From positions 1 to 7,067 of the forward strand of contig JAJYZN010000146.1 of assembly GCA_021799915.1 (NCBI GenBank): 7,067 nt of DNA. The letters run 5' to 3'. The notes under the pieces were generated by a model. The model had not been told where the DNA came from and searched no databases. It saw nothing but the letters and a program-made list of their open reading frames with translations. Positions within the stretch are counted from its first letter, which is position 1. The number at the start of each line of letters is the position of its first letter. The position numbers were made by a program, and so were the translations under genes. The stretch comes from Actinomycetes bacterium (GTDB taxonomy: Bacteria; Actinomycetota; Acidimicrobiia; Acidimicrobiales; RAAP-2). Shown piece by piece: positions 1-5,075 of the stretch.

Positions 1-487
1 GAACGAGAAACGGTGCGTAGAGAAGCGCCACGAGGTATTGCGCTCCCACTCCGATCACCACGCCGATGGAATCAATCGGACGAAAGCGCACTCCGAGGTC
101 GATGAACAGCCGTCGAGTCCCACGGGTAAGGGATGCAAGCCACGGCCCGAAGAGGAACCCCCCCCACAGGCCGACCAGCGAGACGCCGATGTACCAGTCT
201 GGAGGAGTGGCCATGGACGACAGGCGAGACAATTGCCCGCCATCTCCTGCAGCCGTCGCAGCCAGCGTGACCAGGATCAGTGCCAGGACTTCACCGACCA
301 GGAACCCGACGAAGCCGAACACCACCCACATCCCGGCATCGCCACGCTGGGCCGGTGGCGCGCCTGGCACGTCGAGGAAACGGCGCCCCGGCTGTACAAT
401 TGGAAGTGCTCTGGCTGCTCCGGGCTCTGACTCAGCCGCATCCGTCTCGGGTCGCGGTGGCGGTGCGCTGTCCCCAAGGTCGGCCAT
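1..487 (-). CDS. CPBP-family intramembrane protease-like membrane protein, N-terminal part (runs off left edge)
   Basis: The frame is open from ATG 487 to the left edge, giving 162 codons without a stop, so the gene is partial. Residues 1-50 are a Pro/Ala/Glu-rich cytoplasmic-type leader. Hydrophobic segments follow at about 53-80, 98-120 and 139-162. Between the second and third lies a charged stretch with TRGTRR (121-126) and then LGVRFRPIDS (131-140). This layout (disordered N-terminus, a DWYIGVSLVGLWGG-type helix, then a 'D(L)G(V)RFRP.D' loop before the next helix) matches actinobacterial CPBP (Abi/CAAX-protease-like) proteins as I know them. The diagnostic glutamate and histidine motifs of that family would lie further downstream, outside the window, so catalytic function is inferred. 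No clear Shine-Dalgarno precedes ATG 487. GTG 496 and GTG 529 are in-frame alternatives, with a stop at 550-548. A TATCGT hexamer 7 nt upstream favours ATG 487 on a leaderless mRNA. It is transcribed divergently from ftsH. The coding strand carries a run of eight G (positions 158-165), but the frame reads well through it. Confidence 0.62.
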   Translation of the reverse strand, partial: MADLGDSAPPPRPETDAAESEPGAARALPIVQPGRRFLDVPGAPPAQRGDAGMWVVFGFVGFLVGEVLALILVTLAATAAGDGGQLSRLSSMATPPDWYIGVSLVGLWGGFLFGPWLASLTRGTRRLFIDLGVRFRPIDSIGVVIGVGAQYLVALLYAPFLV

Positions 488-494
488 CGTCGCC

Positions 495-500
495 ACGATA
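495..500 (-). promoter_or_regulatory. Putative -10 element (TATCGT) for the CPBP-like gene
   Basis: On the minus strand TATCGT fits the actinobacterial TAnnnT -10 pattern. Seven bases separate it from ATG 487, so transcription would begin at or within a base or two of the start codon. There is no convincing -35: CTGACG lies upstream with a spacing of about 14 nt, shorter than ideal. Leaderless genes with only a -10 element are common in Actinobacteria. The motif is short, so chance occurrence is possible. Confidence 0.35.
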
Positions 501-520
501 CTGCCGGGTACTTTCGTCAG

Positions 521-562
521 AGTGGGCACGCGCCGCCAGCCAGCGCATCAACCGTGCCCACT
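521..562. repeat. Perfect 10-bp inverted repeat, possible operator
   Basis: The left arm AGTGGGCACG (521-530) and right arm CGTGCCCACT (553-562) are exact reverse complements separated by 22 bp. Neither arm extends further. The element lies 34-75 bp upstream of ATG 487 and just upstream of that gene's putative -10. There is no T-tract, so a terminator is unlikely. Arm centres are 32 bp apart, about three helical turns, which would suit a dimeric or looped regulator binding two half-sites on one face of the DNA. The regulator is unknown. Confidence 0.4.
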
Positions 563-791
563 AAGAGACCATCATGTGGGCCTCACCGATACCTGGTGGT
601 CCCCAACGACGCCTGCCATGTTCAGGACCGCCTGGTAGGACCCTCTCGGTCGCTTGAGCTGGGACAAGCCCGGAATGTCCATGTGCTCTTGCTGGTTCGA
701 GGGTCGAAACTCGGGGCAAGAGAGCTCTCAGGCTCCGACCGAACGAGCCGGAGGCACACGGGCGCGGTCACCGATCAGGAGAAGCGGCGCA

Positions 792-797
792 TAGCAT
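792..797 (+). promoter_or_regulatory. Putative -10 element (TAGCAT) for ftsH
   Basis: TAGCAT fits TAnnnT and ends six bases before GTG 804. Transcription starting seven bases after the hexamer would begin exactly at that GTG, the geometry expected of a leaderless actinobacterial mRNA. The hexamer also contains the in-frame TAG stop (792-794) that bounds the ftsH frame. No good -35 is visible around 769-775. The only purine-rich candidate ribosome site (AGGAG, 777-781) is badly spaced, which fits a leaderless start. Confidence 0.37.
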
Positions 798-803
798 GTG
801 CTC

Positions 804-3182
804 GTGAGCCTTCAACGCCAGGATGGAACACCGCCTCGCAACCCCGGCCCCGGTGGCGGACCGGGGCCCGGCTCGTCGGGGGGTGACCAGAACTGGCGGT
901 GGATCTGGATCGTCATCGCCGCCGCGATCCTGCTCATCTTGGTCGTGCCATCTCTCCTGTCACACTCCTCCGCCAAGTCGCTCACGTATTCCCAGTACAT
1001 GAACGATGTGAGCAGCAAGAAGGTAGCGACAGCCAACGTCGACAATTCTTCGGGGGTCATCACCGGGAAGCTCAAGAGCGGCACGCAGTACACAGTCAGC
1101 GGGCCCAACCCGGTCATTCCTGCGGATGTGAAGGAGATGCAGGCTGACATCCCATCGGTAACGTTCTCGACGCCCAGCGATCTCCTCGGTGAGCTCCTCC
1201 CCTACATCTTGTTCCTGGGCATCGGCATCATCCTGATGGTCTTCATCACCCGCCAGGCACGGGGCCAGATGTCCGGGATCATGTCGATCGGCCGATCGAA
1301 GGCCAGGATGTTCAGTGCAGATCGACCTTCGACGACGTTCGAAGACGTCGCGGGCTACAACGGAGTCAAACAGGAGATCAGTGAAGTCGTCGACTTCCTC
1401 AAGACCCCAACGCGGTTCAAAGAGATCGGAGCCAAGATCCCCAAGGGGGTTCTTCTCGTCGGTCCGCCGGGGACCGGAAAGACCCTCCTGGCTCGAGCGG
1501 TGGCCGGTGAAGCTGGAGTCCCGTTCCTCTCGGTGAGCGGTTCGGACTTCATGGAGATGTTCGTCGGCGTCGGTGCGAGCCGCGTGCGAGACCTCTTCCA
1601 AACGGCTCGTAAGCAAGCCCCGGCGATCATCTTCATCGACGAGATCGATTCCATCGGTCGCAAGCGTGGAGCTGGGCTCGGTGGTGGGCACGACGAGCGT
1701 GAGCAGACCCTCAACCAGATGCTGAACGAGATGGATGGCTTCGACCCGGCAGAAGGCGTCGTCATCATTGCCGCCACGAACCGCCCCGACATCCTCGATC
1801 CGGCTCTCCTCCGCCCCGGGCGTTTCGACCGTCAAATCGTCGTTCCGCTCCCGGACCTGGACGAGCGTTTGCCCATCCTCCAAGTTCACTGCCGGGGAAA
1901 GCGGATCGGACCCGATGTCGATCTCGAGCTGGTGGCCCGAGGAACGCCGGGGATGAGCGGTGCAGACCTGGCCAACCTGGTGAACGAAGCGGCGCTGCAC
2001 GCAGTGAGGCGAGGCAGCGCGATGATCGAGATGGACGATTTCGAATCGTCTCGCGACCGTGTCCTCATGGGCCAGCGCCGGGACAGTCTGGTCCTCTCGG
2101 AACAGGAGAAGCAACGGGTCGCGTACCACGAAGGCGGCCACGCGGTGCTCGCATACGTGCTCGAAGACGCCGATCCCGTTCACAAGGTCACCATCCTGCC
2201 CACCGGGATGGCACTCGGAGTCACCATGCAGTTGCCAATGGAGGAGCGCCACATCCATTCCCGATCGCACATCGAAGACTCGCTCTGCGTTCGGATGGGA
2301 GGACGAGTCGCGGAGCTTCTCGTGTACGGCGACCTCTCCACCGGTGCAGCGAACGACCTTGTCGGCAACACCGAGCTCGCACGCAAGATGGTCCGAGAGT
2401 GGGGCATGAGCGAAGAGATCGGACCGATGGCGTGGGGTTCGCAGGGCCAAGTCTTCCTTGGTGAAGATCTGATGCACACTCGCGACTATTCAGAGGATAC
2501 GAGCCGCGTCATCGACGACGAGGTCGAACGCATCCTGCGAGCTCAGGAAGAGAGGGCGCTCGAAGTCCTGAGCCGTCACCGTGCTGGCCTCGATGCCGTT
2601 GCCCACGCTCTCTTGGAACAGGAGGCCATCGACGGGTCCGAGGTCGGGCGACTGGTCGATGAGGCGTATGGACGTCCAGTACATGCCAACGGTTCCCAGG
2701 CAGTACCCCACTTCACCGGAAACGGTCACCGGAACCCGAACGGCGCGAAGAACGGTCACGGTGCGAAACAAGGCGCTGAGGATGGAGGCGAGACGGGTGG
2801 CGCCGACGAAGGCGCTGGAGCCGGAGCTGGAGCTGGAGCTGGCACCGACAATGGCAAGGAGAAGGGCGCTGAGAAGGGCACCGAGGTCGTGGAGCCCAAC
2901 AGTGCCTCCGTGCGAGTGGACGACCGGAGCATCGCGGGCACTCCCGACGGCGCGGGCACTCCCGACGGCGCGGGCACTCCCGACGGCGCGGGCACTCCCG
3001 ACGGCGCGGGCACTCCCGACGGCGCGGGCACTCCCGGCGGTTCCGAGGCAGATCACTCCCCTCGCGACGTTGACGCTCCACCAGCCGAGGGAGAACCCGT
3101 CGCTTCCACTCCGGGAACCCCGGGAACATGGCCTCCCCCGGAATGGCCCAAGCCCGCTGATTCGTGGGCACCGCCGCGCTGA
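804..3182 (+). CDS. ftsH: ATP-dependent zinc metalloprotease FtsH (membrane AAA+ protease)
   Basis: This is a hexameric inner-membrane protease that extracts and degrades misfolded membrane proteins and short-lived regulators, using ATP for unfolding. Numbering from GTG 804 gives 792 residues. A Gly/Pro-rich leader (8-28) precedes TM1 (about 32-51), an extracytoplasmic region (52-126) and TM2 (127-148). The AAA+ domain has Walker A GPPGTGKT (220-227), the pore FVG (253-255), Walker B IIFIDEID (275-282) and the second region of homology ending LLRPGRFDR, with arginine fingers near R337 and R340. The protease domain has HEGGH (442-446) and STGAANDL, supplying the third zinc ligand D518. All catalytic residues are present; the usual motif is HEAGH, and Gly for Ala should be tolerated. 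The core ends near residue 625. A disordered tail of about 167 residues follows, with Gly-Asn-His, Gly-Ala and AGTPDG repeats, ending in Trp/Pro-rich sequence. Mycobacterial FtsH also has an extended tail. GTG 798 is the alternative start, two codons longer. The gene appears monocistronic and faces the DUF5719 gene. Confidence 0.97.
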   Translation: MSLQRQDGTPPRNPGPGGGPGPGSSGGDQNWRWIWIVIAAAILLILVVPSLLSHSSAKSLTYSQYMNDVSSKKVATANVDNSSGVITGKLKSGTQYTVSGPNPVIPADVKEMQADIPSVTFSTPSDLLGELLPYILFLGIGIILMVFITRQARGQMSGIMSIGRSKARMFSADRPSTTFEDVAGYNGVKQEISEVVDFLKTPTRFKEIGAKIPKGVLLVGPPGTGKTLLARAVAGEAGVPFLSVSGSDFMEMFVGVGASRVRDLFQTARKQAPAIIFIDEIDSIGRKRGAGLGGGHDEREQTLNQMLNEMDGFDPAEGVVIIAATNRPDILDPALLRPGRFDRQIVVPLPDLDERLPILQVHCRGKRIGPDVDLELVARGTPGMSGADLANLVNEAALHAVRRGSAMIEMDDFESSRDRVLMGQRRDSLVLSEQEKQRVAYHEGGHAVLAYVLEDADPVHKVTILPTGMALGVTMQLPMEERHIHSRSHIEDSLCVRMGGRVAELLVYGDLSTGAANDLVGNTELARKMVREWGMSEEIGPMAWGSQGQVFLGEDLMHTRDYSEDTSRVIDDEVERILRAQEERALEVLSRHRAGLDAVAHALLEQEAIDGSEVGRLVDEAYGRPVHANGSQAVPHFTGNGHRNPNGAKNGHGAKQGAEDGGETGGADEGAGAGAGAGAGTDNGKEKGAEKGTEVVEPNSASVRVDDRSIAGTPDGAGTPDGAGTPDGAGTPDGAGTPDGAGTPGGSEADHSPRDVDAPPAEGEPVASTPGTPGTWPPPEWPKPADSWAPPR
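2811..2843 (+). repeat. Gly-Ala dipeptide run in the FtsH tail (about 6-bp period)
   Basis: GGAGCT-like hexamers repeat about five times and encode (Gly-Ala)5-Gly, about 42 residues after the end of the conserved protease core. The sequence is nearly perfect, so recent slippage is likely. It is flanked by charged Glu/Asp/Lys-rich sequence. It is probably a flexible spacer with no enzymatic role. Confidence 0.8.
2934..3041 (+). repeat. 18-bp tandem repeat, 6 copies, encoding AGTPDG in the FtsH tail
   Basis: The unit GCGGGCACTCCCGACGGC starts at 2934, 2952, 2970, 2988, 3006 and 3024. Copies 1-5 are identical; the sixth ends CCCGGCGGT and encodes AGTPGG. The 18-bp period adds or removes six residues without changing frame. 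Each unit contains CGGG-CACT-CCCG, and the junctions contain CCCG-(6 nt)-CGGG, so single strands can fold into serial short hairpins. That would favour slippage and copy-number variation between strains. Near-identity at synonymous positions points to recent expansion. Confidence 0.95.
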
Positions 3183-3539
3183 CCGCCACTTCCAGCCAAG
3201 GGTTGGTGAGACAACGAGGAAGAGCAGCGAACCTGCTTGCCTCCAACCACTGAACCTTCGGACAGCGATGGCTGTACAGACGCTGCCTATGCTCTCTCCA
3301 GTCTCCACCGAGGTGAGCGACGCGACTTCCATCGCATCGGACGGCTTCTCTTCTGCATCACGCACGGCGAGCAGCGAATGGAGATTTGGACGCCAATGCA
3401 AGCGGGGCGCTCGGGCCCCCGAACGTCCACCGCACTATCGTGCTCCGACTCTTCCATCGGATGGCCGAGCTCGGGCCGCCGTCGTTGCTCCAAGACGGCC
3501 TCAGCTCCCTGCCGAGACGACTGCGACTTCGCGCCGACG
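3183..3539. other. Convergent intergenic region, no convincing gene
   Basis: This 357-bp gap lies between the stop codons of ftsH (plus) and the DUF5719 gene (minus). Terminators for both are expected, but there is no strong GC stem followed by a T-tract. Short candidates are a 12-bp near-palindrome, TCGGGCCCCCGA (3411-3422), a 4-bp stem GCAC-TATC-GTGC, and the stem at 3478-3499 listed separately. A minus-strand frame at 3493-3287 (68 codons, TTG start with GAGG five bases upstream) is open but resembles no family I know, and its third-position GC falls away in the second half. Many frames are open here, so it could be a decayed gene; I cannot identify one. Confidence 0.55.
3478..3499 (-). 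terminator. Weak stem-loop, possible terminator of the DUF5719 operon
   Basis: GCCGTC (3478-3483) pairs with GACGGC (3494-3499) across a 10-nt loop, about 40-60 bp past the DUF5719 stop codon. The stem is only 6 bp and no T-run follows on the minus strand. A hairpin this small is expected by chance in GC-rich DNA, so this is tentative. Confidence 0.18.
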
Positions 3540-5063
3540 TCAGGCGGCGAGCGGGATTCCAGCGAGGCTCACGATGCCCGGCGCCCCGGCTGGCGAATCG
3601 TCTTCCATCACGGCTACGGGGCCCGACGAGACCACCAGAAGCGCGTCGCTGGAGGTTGCCATGAGTTGGCTTGCCTCGATCACCAGGAACGACCTTGGTG
3701 GGATACGCAGTACGGGAACGGACGCAAGTCCGACCGGGCCGTCGGGGTCCACACTGTCGACTCTCACGGACACGGCATGTCCGTTCGTGTTCTGGATGGC
3801 CAGCGCGTACGGTACAGCTCCTGGCTCGGGTGGGTTCCCCGGAACGGATGGCGAAGGGATTACCCATTTCCTCGAGGAGATAGCGGCAGCCGGAGCAGCG
3901 ATGCCGGACTGCATTCCCCATTGCGGTGGCGCCGCAGTGCTCGAGGACTGGGCAACTCGCCCGACGACCACTCCTCCCCCACCCCGGGAGACGACCGTCA
4001 ACGTATAGTCTTCTCCCTGGGGGATCCTGGTGGTTCCGCTCAGCAGGAGGTTCCACGTGCTATCGGGGGCCACCTCCTGGACGAACGGAGCGGCCGGACC
4101 TGACGCAAGGTCAACCTCGACCCTCACGAATTGCGCACTACTGCTTGGATTGAGCACTCCGAGCGATACCTGCCCACCAGCCGTGTTCACCGTGCGGGGA
4201 AAGCTCCAACGGGTACCAGACCGCGGCGAACCGAGGAGCAGCGACAGACCCGAGAGTGAGCCGACCGTGGACTGCTCCAGTTGCGCTGCAACGACGCTCC
4301 CTGACTGGGCTTGGACGAGCGTCGCGACAGATTGTTGGTTCTGCACGAAGGACCCCACTCCTGCAACGACGACCGAGCCTGGAGCGATGACCAACCCTTC
4401 GAAGGGCTCGGGTGCGCTCTCTCCTTGTGTTGAGACGAATTTCAAATCGACGACCGCCGGAACTGCGCCCGGGTTGTACACGAAATCGAACAAGAGGTCG
4501 CCAAGCTCGGTCGACCCCGTCGCGAAGTACCAGTCCGGATTGGTCCGCGTCGCGCAGGGGGCTTCCGACCACCCAGCGGATCCCTCCACGATCTCGCTCA
4601 CAGTCACCCCACCTCCGTCCAGCTGCACCGTGCTCGCGAGCCAGTTGCCCTGCTGGATCCCCTCGGGGCTCACGTTCGTTTCACGGCCACCGGGAAGCGA
4701 AATGGCTCTCGTGGCACTCTGCCCTGTGGCGTTCACGACGGTGACTGTCCCGCTTACCGCCAGATGCCCGGTGTTGACGAAGGAGAGGGTCGCGTCGGCA
4801 ATTCCCCCCGGCGTCCCGGTGCTCCCGGTGCAGTACCAGCTCGAAGACTCCGATCCGACGGGTGCTGCGACACTCGCCAAACCGAGCGTCGGGATCGCCG
4901 TTGACGGAACCGTCGCCGTCCGACCAGTAGGCAGGAGCGACGCCATGAGACCGACCGCGAGCAGCAAGAACAGGACACCTCCGATCACGGGCATCCGCCA
5001 TTCGGGCGGGGGAACGCGTGGTCGGCTCTCCGTATCACCGTTACTGGCAGACGGGCTCGTCAT
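3540..5063 (-). CDS. DUF5719 family protein, single-pass with an extracytoplasmic beta-rich domain
   Basis: This 507-residue protein starts at ATG 5063, with GAAGG (5071-5075) 7 nt upstream. Residues 1-24 form a polar, Pro-rich cytoplasmic leader ending in VPPPEWRMP. One hydrophobic segment follows at about 25-45 (IGGVLFLLLAVGLMASLL type), with no lipobox, so it is probably a signal anchor. The remaining 460 residues are rich in Ser, Gly, Val and Thr, with alternating beta-strand patterns and no catalytic motif I can recognise. WYC (77-79), a Cys at 170 and a Trp-Tyr-Phe at 178-180 are typical of the DUF5719 family as I recall it. C79 and C170 are the only cysteines and could form a disulfide outside the membrane. 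DUF5719 genes in Actinobacteria commonly sit beside a large membrane glycosyltransferase-type gene, as here. Function is unknown; a supporting role in cell-envelope glycan assembly is my inference from context. The ATGA overlap with the upstream gene implies co-translation. Confidence 0.72.
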   Translation of the reverse strand: MTSPSASNGDTESRPRVPPPEWRMPVIGGVLFLLLAVGLMASLLPTGRTATVPSTAIPTLGLASVAAPVGSESSSWYCTGSTGTPGGIADATLSFVNTGHLAVSGTVTVVNATGQSATRAISLPGGRETNVSPEGIQQGNWLASTVQLDGGGVTVSEIVEGSAGWSEAPCATRTNPDWYFATGSTELGDLLFDFVYNPGAVPAVVDLKFVSTQGESAPEPFEGLVIAPGSVVVAGVGSFVQNQQSVATLVQAQSGSVVAAQLEQSTVGSLSGLSLLLGSPRSGTRWSFPRTVNTAGGQVSLGVLNPSSSAQFVRVEVDLASGPAAPFVQEVAPDSTWNLLLSGTTRIPQGEDYTLTVVSRGGGGVVVGRVAQSSSTAAPPQWGMQSGIAAPAAAISSRKWVIPSPSVPGNPPEPGAVPYALAIQNTNGHAVSVRVDSVDPDGPVGLASVPVLRIPPRSFLVIEASQLMATSSDALLVVSSGPVAVMEDDSPAGAPGIVSLAGIPLAA

Positions 5064-5075
5064 GTGCCGGCCTTC
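5060..5075 (-). promoter_or_regulatory. Translational coupling junction: ATGA overlap with upstream GAAGG ribosome site
   Basis: The stop codon of the polytopic membrane protein (TGA, 5062-5060) overlaps the DUF5719 start codon (ATG, 5063-5061) by the ATGA arrangement. GAAGG at 5075-5071 lies 7 nt before the ATG and inside the last codons of the upstream gene. Terminating ribosomes could therefore re-initiate directly, linking the amounts of the two membrane proteins. Confidence 0.8.

Larger units (their letters stand above)
488..803. promoter_or_regulatory. Divergent intergenic region between the CPBP-like gene and ftsH
   Basis: This gap of about 316 bp should hold the promoters of both flanking genes. 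It contains a perfect 10-bp inverted repeat (521-530/553-562) near the minus-strand gene and a TAnnnT hexamer close to each start codon. An AGGAG at 777-781 lies too far from the ftsH start (16-22 nt) to be a normal ribosome binding site. Short open frames across it have no family resemblance and no good start signals. I see no tRNA, and no terminator with a T-tract. The middle, about 565-770, holds nothing I can identify. Confidence 0.6.

Noticed and set aside
690..730. GGTTCGAGGGTCGAAACTC considered as a tRNA T-arm
   Set aside because: The flanking sequence gives no acceptor stem, anticodon arm or CCA end.
777..781. AGGAG as the ftsH ribosome binding site
   Set aside because: It lies 16 nt before GTG 798 and 22 nt before GTG 804, both beyond normal spacing.
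554..886. 110-codon plus-strand frame running into the ftsH start
   Set aside because: It overlaps the ftsH start out of frame, has no ribosome site and looks like random GC-rich translation.
960..2477. Long open frame of 505 codons on the minus strand, antisense to ftsH
   Set aside because: It lies wholly within the well-supported ftsH frame, has Arg/Asp/His-rich composition typical of antisense frames in GC-rich DNA, and shows no family motif.
2934..3041. Short-period repeats considered as a CRISPR array (also 5081-5200 and 6998-7067)
   Set aside because: The units are directly adjacent with no unique spacers, and all are in frame inside coding sequence.
3287..3493. 68-codon minus-strand frame downstream of DUF5719
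   Set aside because: The TTG start has a plausible GAGG, but there is no family resemblance and codon bias deteriorates in the second half. Kept as a finding, not a gene.
2581..4008. 475-codon plus-strand frame overlapping the ftsH 3' end and the DUF5719 gene
   Set aside because: It is out of frame with ftsH and antisense to DUF5719, and its Arg/Pro/Thr-rich product has repeats that are only the ftsH array read in another frame.
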